The notes under the pieces are model-generated. The model did not search any database and was not told the origin of the DNA. It saw only the letters and a program-made list of their open reading frames with translations. Of a stretch of 21,309 nt of DNA, positions 6,475 through 14,590 are shown piece by piece. The stretch comes from Bacteroidota bacterium (GTDB lineage Bacteria; Bacteroidota; Bacteroidia; Flavobacteriales; Flavobacteriaceae). A program made the position numbers and the translations under genes. How positions within the stretch are numbered: position 1 is the stretch's first letter; every line of letters begins with the position of its first letter. The DNA lies in assembly GCA_023457535.1 (NCBI GenBank), contig JAEWLN010000164.1, positions 1-21,309 on the forward strand, in the 5' to 3' direction.

Positions 6475-7656
6475 TTAGTACGAAGCGGGCAGCACCGCGT
6501 TTTTTCGCCATTGGCTCGGCGACATGCCCATTTTTTGTTTGAAGATGCGGTTGAAACTCGCCTTGGATTGAAATCCGCAATCGAACGCGATCCCAATCAG
6601 GGTGTACTTATCGGCATCCGGCGTTGAGAGCCGCTCGACGACTTCGCGCACGCGGTATTCGTTGATGAAGTTATAAAAATTGGTGTTGAGGTGCTGGTTG
6701 AGCAAATCGGACAGTTTTTTGGTGCTGATCCCGAGCGAATCGGCAAGTTCCCCAAGCCCGAGCGCCTCGTTAAGATACGGTTTTTGCGTTTCGATCACAT
6801 GCAGCAATTTGGCCTTGAGCGCATCGATCTCGGTGTTTGAGTAACCGTCGAGCGCGCGCGCGATTTTGGGTGGCTGTACTTCGGTGTGTGGCGCGCCGGA
6901 TGTTTGCGCATCGGGCCGCAATTGACGGAGCAAAAAGTCGGGCAATAATATAGGCGTCTGGAACAAGCCTTTGTAACCCAGATAGCTGTACAATGCCACG
7001 AGCGAGAACGCGATCAGTGTTCCAATATTCCACGGGATCATCGGGAAGTAAAATTCGTAGAACGTGCAGGCGGTGTCGAACAAAACAACAAACGCTAGTC
7101 CGTACAAAAGCTGGCGGTACCAACTTAAATCGTCCCTATCGGCCGCCGAATTCTCGTGAACAAGCGCGCTTATGCGCGAATGCAACCGCAGCGAAAAATA
7201 AATGTAGACCAAAAAAAATGCGTTTTCAGGCAAATTGATCAGGTAATCGTGTTGGGCGTACCAGGCGCCGAACGCCCTGAAATATGGCGTCGCGATACTC
7301 GCAGCCAAAGGCAGTGAAACAAAAAGCCACACCAACGCAAACGGGATCAAATGAACGTAAAGCCGTTTGAGAAAGCGCGCCTTTGGCAACACAAGCGATT
7401 GCAACAAAAAGTACAGCATCGGGCCGAGCAAAAATCCCATGCCATGCCCAAACAAAACGGCAATGGTACCCAACACGCGCGAGCGGTGAAGGAACGAATA
7501 GTAATAAAGCAGAAAGAACAGCGCGCTGGCAAAGAAGACCATGAGCATGCGGCGCGTAACGTCTGGTTTGGATTTGGCGAGCAAAAGTACGCTTATGGCC
7601 AGAAACACCATTCCGGCAATCAGGATGAAATCTGCAAGCATCGCCCAATTTTCCAT
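6475..7656 (-). CDS. Membrane-anchored AraC-family transcriptional regulator
   Basis: A 393-residue protein. The first 235 or so residues contain about seven hydrophobic helices (starting LADFILIAGMVFLAISVLLL and MLMVFFASALFFLLYYY). After a polar linker, the last 100 or so residues are an AraC/XylS helix-turn-helix domain: LADSLGISTKKLSDLLNQHL as the first HTH, IGIAFDCGFQSKASFNRIFK as the second, and the usual MGMSPSQWRK ending. It probably senses a signal in the membrane and binds DNA from the inner face; ligand and targets are unknown. An in-frame TTG at 7692 would add 12 residues, but the ATG at 7656 is preferred: a TTTG-N20-TACTTTTC promoter occupies 7662-7693, between the two. It lies 57 bp after the T9SS-exported protein gene. 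Confidence 0.88.
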   Translation of the reverse strand: MENWAMLADFILIAGMVFLAISVLLLAKSKPDVTRRMLMVFFASALFFLLYYYSFLHRSRVLGTIAVLFGHGMGFLLGPMLYFLLQSLVLPKARFLKRLYVHLIPFALVWLFVSLPLAASIATPYFRAFGAWYAQHDYLINLPENAFFLVYIYFSLRLHSRISALVHENSAADRDDLSWYRQLLYGLAFVVLFDTACTFYEFYFPMIPWNIGTLIAFSLVALYSYLGYKGLFQTPILLPDFLLRQLRPDAQTSGAPHTEVQPPKIARALDGYSNTEIDALKAKLLHVIETQKPYLNEALGLGELADSLGISTKKLSDLLNQHLNTNFYNFINEYRVREVVERLSTPDADKYTLIGIAFDCGFQSKASFNRIFKQKMGMSPSQWRKNAVLPASY

Positions 7657-7661
7657 GAGCG

Positions 7662-7693
7662 GAAAAGTAGGGTATAATCGCAAGAAATACAAA
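7662..7693 (-). promoter_or_regulatory. Promoter of the AraC-type regulator
   Basis: On the minus strand, TTTG (7690-7693) and TACTTTTC (7662-7669, seven of eight positions of TANNTTTG) are 20 bp apart. The implied start site is nearly at the ATG at 7656, so the messenger would be almost leaderless. Confidence 0.4.
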
Positions 7694-7713
7694 CCGATGG
7701 CCGGAAAAGTCCG

Positions 7714-9375
7714 TTACTGTTTGATGATTTTATAACATTGGCCGCCGGTGCGCAAATGGTACACGCCGGTATGCAATCCGCTTAAATCGATCGACCCCGA
7801 CTGGAATTCGCCGTTTTGGACCGCGCGCCCGAGATGATCGAACAAAATGAAATCGGTGGGAACCGATGCGTCGTTTGCCGTTACATACAATCTGTCGCGC
7901 ACCGGATTGGGATGAAACGACAATGCGCCGGGGTTTTCATGTGTGGACACAGCCAGCGAATGATCTGAAAGTTTGACCAAAAACACATCGCGGAAATCTA
8001 CCGATGCCGCCGTGAGCGCAGCCGCGCCCGGATCCAGGTCGACCGTGCCTTCAAACGCCGATCCCAGCAAAATGTTGTCCTGCGGGTCGATGCTCATGGC
8101 CGCACGGTCTACGGTGTTGATGCCGCCCAGTTGCGCTGCCCATACGAACTGGCCGTCGGTGTGCAATTTGGCTGCGAAACTTTCAGTGTCGAGCGCACTT
8201 TGTTCCGTTAGCACCACATCGCCAAGATTCATCGTTCCGTTGAAATAGCCGCTCACAAATACGTCATCGTGGCTGTTGACGGCGATGGCATATCCGGTGG
8301 TAACGCCCGTGCCTTGAAGGTGCCGCGCCCACGCCAGGGTGCCATTCGGGAAGATCTTGGCGATGTAGCCGTTGATAAAGTCGGTGGGCGTCATGGTAAC
8401 CGTGCCTTCTTCCGTTTCGAAAGTGCCCTCGCCGTTGAGGTAGCCCGTTACAAACGCATTGCCCTGGCTGTCCGTCGCAACCGACAGGCCGTAACCGCCG
8501 TTTTCGACCTGTGCGACTTTTGTGGCCTTGAGAAATTGGCCATTCTGGTCCGCGTGGCATACAAAAATGCCGTCGAAACCATCGTCGGCCGATAGGGTGA
8601 CCAAGCCGTCCGGCGTATCAAATTCGGCGGTTTCCCTGAAGTTGCCGGATAAAAATGTGTGTCCGTCCGGGCGCGTGTGCATGCCCGTGACCAGATCGAA
8701 ATCCGATCCGCCTATCGCCTTAACCCATACAAATCCGCCGTCTTTGGTCAGTTTGACCAGGAATCCGTCGCCGCCGGCCGGGGTAATGGCATGCGTGGCG
8801 TCGCTCGGATCAAAATCAAGCTCGGCATAAAAATAACCCGATAGGTAAATATTGTCCTGGCTGTCGATGCCAATGCCGTTCGATTCTTCGTAATCGGGTC
8901 CCTCGAAATGTTTGGCCCACATGAATTGGCCGTCAGCGTTGAGTTTGACGATAAAAATATCAAGGCTTCCCGTAGCAGTGAGCAAAAACTCCGCATCACC
9001 TGGATCAAAATCGGCCGTATCCTGGAACACGCCGGTAAGGTATACATTTCCGGAAGAATCGGTGGTTATTTTGGTGCCGTAGTCGCCAAATTCGCCGCCC
9101 ATGCTCTTGGCCCAAATCAGGCTGCCGTCGGGCGCTGTTTTTTGCAGAAAGATCTCAAAATCGATGTTGGTGGTCAGCAGGTATTCTGCATCGGTAAGGT
9201 CAAAATCGGCGGTGTAGGTGAAGTAGCCGGTGGTGTATGTGTTGCCGAGGGCGTCGGTATGCATGGCCAGAATGACATCTTCGCCATCGCCGCCAAACCG
9301 GCCTCCCCATACCAGCGATTGCGCGCCTGCCAACGACGCGGTCAGCAACAGCACAGCGGTAAAAAATTGGTTCAT
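7714..9375 (-). CDS. Secreted SBBP-repeat beta-propeller protein with T9SS C-terminal domain
   Basis: A 553-residue protein with a Sec signal peptide (MNQFFTAVLLLTASLAGAQS). Residues 20 to about 465 hold repeated 50-60 residue units of the pattern GN-Y-TGYF...ADFDP-D...FI-KL--DG-F-WAK, typical of SBBP/beta-propeller repeats; seven or so units are visible. The last 75 residues are a type A type IX secretion sorting domain: FHPNPVRDRLYV, then DLSGLHTGVYHLR and a KIIKQ end. The protein is thus exported by the Bacteroidota T9SS and probably cleaved and fixed to or released from the cell surface. Function is unknown; repeats of this type often serve as adhesive or scaffold parts. TATGTTTA at 9395-9402 is a likely -7 box. 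No T9SS machinery gene lies in the window. Confidence 0.9.
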   Translation of the reverse strand: MNQFFTAVLLLTASLAGAQSLVWGGRFGGDGEDVILAMHTDALGNTYTTGYFTYTADFDLTDAEYLLTTNIDFEIFLQKTAPDGSLIWAKSMGGEFGDYGTKITTDSSGNVYLTGVFQDTADFDPGDAEFLLTATGSLDIFIVKLNADGQFMWAKHFEGPDYEESNGIGIDSQDNIYLSGYFYAELDFDPSDATHAITPAGGDGFLVKLTKDGGFVWVKAIGGSDFDLVTGMHTRPDGHTFLSGNFRETAEFDTPDGLVTLSADDGFDGIFVCHADQNGQFLKATKVAQVENGGYGLSVATDSQGNAFVTGYLNGEGTFETEEGTVTMTPTDFINGYIAKIFPNGTLAWARHLQGTGVTTGYAIAVNSHDDVFVSGYFNGTMNLGDVVLTEQSALDTESFAAKLHTDGQFVWAAQLGGINTVDRAAMSIDPQDNILLGSAFEGTVDLDPGAAALTAASVDFRDVFLVKLSDHSLAVSTHENPGALSFHPNPVRDRLYVTANDASVPTDFILFDHLGRAVQNGEFQSGSIDLSGLHTGVYHLRTGGQCYKIIKQ

Positions 9376-9523
9376 GGTTTTTTGGATTGATGATTAAACA
9401 TAGTGCGAAATACGGGTAAAAACCCTCAGCCGGCGGCTTATTGCGTCCGTTGAGACGCATTTGCTGATCAGGCAACCGCGGCCGTACACCTCATCTGACG
9501 GAAATAATTGGGGAAAGTTACAG

Positions 9524-10183
9524 TTAGCGCAACGTTACGCGGCGAACGCCCGGCATTTTTCCGATGTCGGTGTGTATCTGGGAGAGTATAGGTTTTTTTT
9601 CCGATACGTAGACCGTTATGATCGACGCGTCCGGTTTGTGCCGCAGCGTAATTTCTGTTGCGCGCACTTTGCTGTGGATGGCTTCGAAAACGCGATCAGC
9701 CGTAATGCCGGGTTCCACATCGATCGTAATGACGCGCCGCACGGCCAGTAACGAAAATCTTTTTTGCAACAACTGCATGCCGTACAAAATGCCCAGTACA
9801 ATAACGGTGGTCGCTCCGGCCGCGAAGTACATTCCCCCGCCTGCTGCGAGCCCGATACCGGCCGTGGCCCAAAGTCCGGAGGCCGTAGTGAGTCCTTTGA
9901 CGTTGCCGGGTTTAAGCACCAGGATCATTCCCGCGCCCAGATAGCCAATTCCGATAATGACCGACGAAGCCACGCGCGACGGATCGAGCATGACCTTTGG
10001 ATGCACCAGGATGTCGCTGAATCCGAACGAAGAAACGATCATCACGAGCGCGGCAGCTACGCTTGCAAGCATGTGTGTCCGGATTCCGGCCGCCCAATCC
10101 TTGCGTTCGCGCTCAAACCCGACGAGCCCGCCGAGCAGTGCCGCAAAGAGCAACCGCATGATGATTTCCTGTTGTTCGAGCAT
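9524..10183 (-). CDS. MgtC/SapB family inner membrane protein
   Basis: A 219-residue protein. Residues 1 to about 140 are five hydrophobic helices carrying the MgtC/SapB hallmarks: LLGGLVGFERERK near residue 18, AAGIRTHMLASVAAAL, the IGIGYLGAGMI helix and GLTTASGLWATAGIGLA. The last 70 or so residues form a soluble alpha/beta domain (ITIDVEPGITADRVFEAI to MPGVRRVTL) like the C-terminal ACT-like domain of longer family members. In pathogens MgtC supports growth at low magnesium and modulates the ATP synthase; environmental homologues are common and their role is unclear. It lies 73 bp behind the small gene at 10257, on the same strand. In the gap is a short hairpin (10242-10254). Confidence 0.92.
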   Translation of the reverse strand: MLEQQEIIMRLLFAALLGGLVGFERERKDWAAGIRTHMLASVAAALVMIVSSFGFSDILVHPKVMLDPSRVASSVIIGIGYLGAGMILVLKPGNVKGLTTASGLWATAGIGLAAGGGMYFAAGATTVIVLGILYGMQLLQKRFSLLAVRRVITIDVEPGITADRVFEAIHSKVRATEITLRHKPDASIITVYVSEKKPILSQIHTDIGKMPGVRRVTLR

Positions 10184-10256
10184 GGTATTCCGTTTGGATA
10201 AATTTCCTCATCCTGTAAATCAGGGGCTTACGTTTTTTAAACCGTATTTTACGGCA

Positions 10257-10565
10257 TTACATTTCGCGTTCGCTGTTTTTCTCAAAAAAATTGACGTAAA
10301 AGAATTCCGTGGGATCCAGCGCAAGTTCGTTAAGCGTGGTTTGCAGCGCGGCCGTTTTTTCTTCGATGTTTTCAATATCGTGCATCTTTAGGAATTCCAC
10401 AAAGTGCGCGAGGTTGTCAAATTTAAAACTCAGCGTGGTGTTGAGCGAGTAAGGCGTGATTTTGAAATCGAGCGGTTTGCCCTGCCGGCCGGTAGACTGG
10501 GTCAGGCTTTGGAATCCTTCGCGGACAAGCGCCTGGGTTATTTCGTGGAATGGAGCGTTCATCAT
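10257..10565 (-). CDS. Small hypothetical protein
   Basis: A 102-residue soluble protein (MMNAPFHEITQALVREGF at the start, then FKITPYSLNTTLSFKFDNLAHFVEFLK and the helix IENIEEKTAALQTTLNELAL). It looks like a single alpha/beta domain; I do not recognise it. The ATG pair at 10562-10565 is taken as the start: ten A lie directly before it, and a TTG-N16-TAAATTGG promoter (10581-10607) lies just upstream, so the TTG-initiated extension to 10607 is unlikely. It may share a transcript with the MgtC gene downstream. Confidence 0.65.
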   Translation of the reverse strand: MMNAPFHEITQALVREGFQSLTQSTGRQGKPLDFKITPYSLNTTLSFKFDNLAHFVEFLKMHDIENIEEKTAALQTTLNELALDPTEFFYVNFFEKNSEREM

Positions 10566-10734
10566 TTTTTTTTTTGAATACCAATTTACGAAAAGCCGTT
10601 TATACAATACGCGGATAAGTTTACAGCGTTGGCTTCAAAACCAAATCCCAACAATTTTCGCCAAACATGACAAAAGTCATAAAATGCTGCGCGCCAACGC
10701 AATAATTTTACACTATAATTTAAAACACAAAGTT

Positions 10735-11028
10735 ATGAGCACTTATGATAAAATGTACCACCAGTTTGAATACGGATTTTTTGGCAGTGTAACCCTGGGC
10801 ATTCTGGCCTCAAGTTGCATCGGTGGAATCGCGGCGATGGCCGTGCTGCAAAACGGAACCAGCCTGTTGCAATTGTTCCAGCTGTTTTTGGTCGTGACCG
10901 GAGCGATGTTGTTCAACGGATCGGTATTGTCACAACAAAAACCGCGCACCATCTACAATATGCTTATCCTTAGCGTTGCGCTGAATACGGTGTTGGCCAT
11001 TATCAACTTTTCCGTTTACTACAGTTAA
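10735..11028 (+). CDS. Small inner membrane protein of unknown function
   Basis: A 97-residue protein with three hydrophobic helices: FGSVTLGILASSCIGGIAAM (about 15-36), LFQLFLVVTGAMLFNGSVL (about 47-65) and MLILSVALNTVLAIINFSVY (about 75-95), separated by a short polar loop with QQKPRT. The ATG at 10735 is chosen because the frame upstream has poor composition and a TATAAT-like, AT-rich leader precedes it. No family is recognised. It is transcribed divergently from the gene at 10257 and ends at a terminator (11071-11100). Confidence 0.7.
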   Translation: MSTYDKMYHQFEYGFFGSVTLGILASSCIGGIAAMAVLQNGTSLLQLFQLFLVVTGAMLFNGSVLSQQKPRTIYNMLILSVALNTVLAIINFSVYYS

Positions 11029-11030
11029 AC

Positions 11031-11055
11031 AAAAAACCCGTCTCGAGGGACGGGT
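11031..11055 (-). terminator. Minus-strand terminator, serves the M13 peptidase gene
   Basis: Stem ACCCGTC / GACGGGT with a 6-nt loop. On the minus strand it is followed by TTTTTGT. It lies directly behind the stop codon of the convergent small membrane protein gene. Confidence 0.75.
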
Positions 11056-11070
11056 GATTTTCATTGATGT

Positions 11071-11100
11071 ACCCCGGGATTGGATAGCCCGGGGTTTTTT
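11071..11100 (+). terminator. Plus-strand terminator, serves the small membrane protein gene
   Basis: Perfect 7-bp GC stem CCCCGGG / CCCGGGG (11072-11078, 11088-11094) with a 9-nt loop, then six T. It ends one base before the stop codon of the convergent M13 peptidase gene. Confidence 0.8.
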
Positions 11101-11101
11101 A

Positions 11102-13138
11102 TTACCAGATTTTAACGCGTTTTTCCGGCGCGATGTAAAGCGAATCGCCCGGTTTTACATTAAACGCTTCATAAAATTCAGGAATGTTTCGGATCGTGCC
11201 GTTGATGCGGAACTTTGAAGGTGAATGGGAATCGGATGCGACCTGGTTGCGCAATGCCGCCTCCCGGTCCTTGTTGAGCCACACCTGGCCCCAACCCAGA
11301 AACACGCGCTGCTCACCCGTAAATCCATCCAGTACAGGCGAAGGTTTGCCGTTAAGGCTCATTTTGTACGCTTTGAAAGCGATGCTGAGTCCGCCCAGAT
11401 CGCCGATGTTTTCGCCCAGCGTGAATTGCCCGTTGACGTTCAGATCGTCCAATACCTTGAAATTGTTGTATTGTTCAACGAGCGCTGCAGTGCGCTTTTG
11501 GAACGATTCAAGATCTTTGGCCGTCCACCAGTCGCGCATGACGCCATCGCCGTCGAAGGTAGCACCCTGGTCGTCGAATCCGTGTCCTATTTCATGCCCA
11601 ATGACCGCCCCAATGCCGCCGTAGTTGACCGCGTCGTCCGCTTCGAGATTGAAGAACGGGGGTTGCAGGATGGCCGCCGGAAATACGATCTCGTTCAAAC
11701 TCGGGTTGTAATACGCGTTGACCGTTTGCGGACTCATGCCCCATTCGTCTTTGTCCACGGGTTTGCCTAATTTGTCGAGGTCGCGCTGGTATTCGAATTG
11801 GGTTGCGCGTTGCATATTGCCGTACAAATCATTTTTGGCAATCTTGAGGCTCGAATAGTCGCGCCATTTGTTTGGATATCCGATTTTTGGATTGAATTTC
11901 CGGACCTTTTCAAGCGCCTGTTTTTTCGTCTCCGGGCTCATCCAATCGAGTTTTTTGATGCTTTCTGCATACGCTTTGAGCAGATTGTCCACCAATTTGA
12001 CCATGCGTTCCTTGGCTTGGGGCGGAAAATGTTTTGCGACATATTCTTTCCCGACAATTTCCCCAAGGTTGCTATTGACCGTCTCCACCGCACGGCGCCA
12101 TTGTTCGCGCTGCCTTTCGATGCCGTAAAGCGTTTTGCCGTAGAATGCGAAATTTTCCTGGTCGATCGCCGTGGTAAGCGAAGTGGCCGCACCGTGCAGC
12201 ACGCCCCATTTGAGGTACGTTTTCCACACCTCGAGCGGCGTGTTTTTGATGATGTTGTTCAGCGCTTTGGTGTAAGCCACCTGCGACACTACAATGTTTT
12301 TTTCGTTTTGCAGGCCCGCTGCGGTCAGGTAAGCGTTCCAGTCAAAGTCGGGCATCAGCGTTTTGAGATCAGCGATGCTGAATTTGTTGTAAAGCGCCGC
12401 TGTGTTGCGCGTATCCTCCTTTTTCATGTGCGCTTGGGCAATCTGCGTTTCCAGCGCGAGGATTTTGGCCGCATTGGCTGACGGGTCGGCGATTTGTGCC
12501 AGCGTCAGCATGTTTTGGACATGTACAAGGTATTTGTCGCGGATTTCTTTCGATTTGGCGTCGGTCAGCAAATAATATTCGCGCTCCGGCAAAGCGAGTC
12601 CGTATTGCCACGTCATGAGTATGTATTCGTTGGGTTTCTTGAAATCCTGTTGCACGCTGATGTTGAACGGATACATATTTCCATCGCGGTTGGCCTGTCC
12701 AAAAAAGCGGGCAAGATCGTTGTACGATGCAATGGCGTCAATGGCTTTGAATTCCGGCTGCAACGGTGCAATCCCTTTGGCATCGCGCGTTTTCTGGTCC
12801 ATGAAAGAGGCGTAAAAATCGCCTATTTTTTGTTCGTTCGATCCTTCGGCGCCGCCTGATTTGGCCGCCGCTTCGATGATGGCCTTGACGTCGTCCTGCG
12901 ATTTGTCGTACAACATGTCGAACGCGCCGTACGAGGATTTATCGGCCGGAATCTTTGTTTTTTTGAGCCACGAGCCGTTGACGTAAGCTTCAAAATTATC
13001 GCCGGGCCTGACCAGCGTATCCATGTTTGTTTTGATGATACCCGATTGCATCGGATGGTCCGCATCGGACTTTTTGCAGGAATGCAAAGCCAGCACAGAG
13101 GCGGCCAGCAGGCACACCTGTAATTTGTTTCGGTTCAT
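11102..13138 (-). CDS. M13 family zinc metallopeptidase, lipoprotein
   Basis: A 678-residue endopeptidase of the neprilysin/PepO family. The N terminus is a lipoprotein signal with lipobox LHSC (Cys at residue 21). Zinc ligands are the HEIGH motif (residues 515-519) and E576 in GENIGDLGG; D580 follows. Also conserved are NAYYNPSLNEIVFPA (substrate strand) upstream of the HExxH and the family's C-terminal end with HSPSKFRINGTI. Length fits full-length M13 enzymes. It probably cleaves small peptides in the periplasm or outside the outer membrane. The flavobacterial export signal rich in acidic residues after the lipid cysteine is not evident, so a periplasmic face is more likely. TATCTTAG at 13189-13196 is a likely -7 box. 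It is divergent from the radical SAM gene. Confidence 0.95.
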   Translation of the reverse strand: MNRNKLQVCLLAASVLALHSCKKSDADHPMQSGIIKTNMDTLVRPGDNFEAYVNGSWLKKTKIPADKSSYGAFDMLYDKSQDDVKAIIEAAAKSGGAEGSNEQKIGDFYASFMDQKTRDAKGIAPLQPEFKAIDAIASYNDLARFFGQANRDGNMYPFNISVQQDFKKPNEYILMTWQYGLALPEREYYLLTDAKSKEIRDKYLVHVQNMLTLAQIADPSANAAKILALETQIAQAHMKKEDTRNTAALYNKFSIADLKTLMPDFDWNAYLTAAGLQNEKNIVVSQVAYTKALNNIIKNTPLEVWKTYLKWGVLHGAATSLTTAIDQENFAFYGKTLYGIERQREQWRRAVETVNSNLGEIVGKEYVAKHFPPQAKERMVKLVDNLLKAYAESIKKLDWMSPETKKQALEKVRKFNPKIGYPNKWRDYSSLKIAKNDLYGNMQRATQFEYQRDLDKLGKPVDKDEWGMSPQTVNAYYNPSLNEIVFPAAILQPPFFNLEADDAVNYGGIGAVIGHEIGHGFDDQGATFDGDGVMRDWWTAKDLESFQKRTAALVEQYNNFKVLDDLNVNGQFTLGENIGDLGGLSIAFKAYKMSLNGKPSPVLDGFTGEQRVFLGWGQVWLNKDREAALRNQVASDSHSPSKFRINGTIRNIPEFYEAFNVKPGDSLYIAPEKRVKIW

Positions 13139-13231
13139 AAATTTAGTTTGTTGGTTTGTCTTGTGCGCAGATAAATTGTTACAGCGGGCTAAGATAACGA
13201 TTTAGCAATTGGCGAAAACCCCGCGACGCGC

Positions 13232-13248
13232 TGTTGTAAAATACAACA
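13232..13248. repeat. 17-bp palindrome in the divergent M13 / radical SAM promoter region
   Basis: TGTTGTA and TACAACA flank a 3-bp AAA centre, perfect over 7-bp arms. It lies 94 bp before the M13 start and 86 bp before the radical SAM start. There is no T tract, so it is not a terminator. It is shaped like an operator for a dimeric regulator. Confidence 0.5.
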
Positions 13249-13333
13249 TTAACACGCAGTTACGTTGTTTTTAACTTTTGTTGACGCAGGCCGGGTGCGG
13301 GTGTTTTGTACCTTTCGGGCTCGAAAAAATCCC

Positions 13334-14590
13334 ATGTCAGAGAGAATTCGCCAAAAACTACAAATCCTTGCCGATGCTGCCAAGTACGACGTCTCGTGCT
13401 CGTCGAGCGGTTCGAGCAGGAAAAACACCAACAAAGGCCTGGGCGATGCCAACGGTGGCGGCATTTGCCATACGTATACAGAAGACGGCCGTTGCGTTTC
13501 GCTGCTCAAGATCCTGCTCACCAACCACTGCATTTTCGATTGCGCATTTTGCGTTTCGCGAAAGTCCAACGATGTGCTGCGCGCCGCCTTTACGGTCGAT
13601 GAAGTGGTAGAACTGACGATGAATTTTTACCGGCGCAATTACATCGAAGGACTGTTCCTGAGCTCGGGTATTTTCAAAAACGCCGACTATACGATGGAAC
13701 GGCTTGTACGCATCGTCAAAAAACTGCGCATCGACCACAAATTCAACGGCTACATCCACCTTAAAACCATCCCCGGCGCAAGCCAGGAACTGCTGACCGA
13801 GGCCGGATTGTACGCAGACCGCATGAGCATCAACCTTGAAATGCCCACAGAAGCCGGGCTCAAATTGCTTGCTCCCGACAAATCGCATGAAGAGGTCAAA
13901 AAGCCGCTCGGGTTCATCAAAGACAGCATTGTTGCCTTGGCCGATGAGCGCAAACTCATCAAGCGCACGCCCAAGTTCGTACCTGCAGGCCAAAGCACGC
14001 AAATGGTCATTGGCGCCACGCCCGAAACCGACATGGAAATCATGTACAGCGCCCACCAATACTACAAGAATTACGATCTCAAGCGCGTGTATTATTCGGG
14101 ATACATCCCAATTTCATACGACACGCGCATGCCGATGATTGGGAGCCAGCCGCCGCTTTTGCGCGAAAACCGACTCTACCAAACCGATTGGCTCATGCGT
14201 TTTTACGGATTCGACGTCCGCGAACTGCTCAACGCCAACAATCCGCATCTGGATGTGGACATCGATCCCAAGCTGAGTTGGGCGCTGCGAAACATGGAAC
14301 AGTTCCCGATCGATATCAACACGGCCGATTACCGCATGATACTGCGCGTGCCGGGAATTGGTGTGACGTCTGCGAAGAAAATCGTGATGGCGCGCAAATT
14401 CGGGCGTTTGCGTTCAGACCAGTTGCAAAAAATGGGCATTGCGTACAACCGGGCAAGGCATTTCATTCGTTGCGCCGACAGTGCCTATCAGCTCTACACG
14501 CCCGAAGCGACTCAAATAAAAGGACTCATTCTGGCCGAAAGCCAATCCAAATATTTAAAAGTAGCGCAAAACCAATTGTCGTTGTTCTGA
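13334..14590 (+). CDS. Putative DNA modification/repair radical SAM protein (TIGR03916-type)
   Basis: A 418-residue protein. The radical SAM cluster motif is C66-x3-C70-x2-C73 (CIFDCAFC); further cysteines C22, C45 and C54 precede it. The radical SAM barrel covers about 55-300 (NFYRRNYIEGLFLSSGIF, GYIHLKTIPGA, RMSINLEMPT). Around 333-365 is a helix-hairpin-helix DNA-binding element (LRVPGIGVTSAKKIVMARKF). The last residues are QLSLF, the consensus pentapeptide for binding the beta sliding clamp. The family is predicted to act on DNA by radical chemistry, but its substrate is not known. The frame is open to 13265, but the ATG at 13334 begins with the family-like MSERIRQKLQILADAAKYD. It overlaps the next gene by one base (TGATG), so the two are translationally coupled. 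Confidence 0.9.
   Translation: MSERIRQKLQILADAAKYDVSCSSSGSSRKNTNKGLGDANGGGICHTYTEDGRCVSLLKILLTNHCIFDCAFCVSRKSNDVLRAAFTVDEVVELTMNFYRRNYIEGLFLSSGIFKNADYTMERLVRIVKKLRIDHKFNGYIHLKTIPGASQELLTEAGLYADRMSINLEMPTEAGLKLLAPDKSHEEVKKPLGFIKDSIVALADERKLIKRTPKFVPAGQSTQMVIGATPETDMEIMYSAHQYYKNYDLKRVYYSGYIPISYDTRMPMIGSQPPLLRENRLYQTDWLMRFYGFDVRELLNANNPHLDVDIDPKLSWALRNMEQFPIDINTADYRMILRVPGIGVTSAKKIVMARKFGRLRSDQLQKMGIAYNRARHFIRCADSAYQLYTPEATQIKGLILAESQSKYLKVAQNQLSLF

Noticed and set aside
7657..7692. TTG start for the AraC-type regulator
   Set aside because: The codon at 7690-7692 is TTG, and a promoter occupies this stretch; ATG at 7656 is the better start.
9442..9459. TGCGTC/GACGCA hairpin as a terminator
   Set aside because: Only a 6-bp stem followed by three T on the plus strand, where no gene needs it.
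9524..10183. MgtC as a virulence sign
   Set aside because: The family is widespread in environmental bacteria and nothing else here points to virulence.
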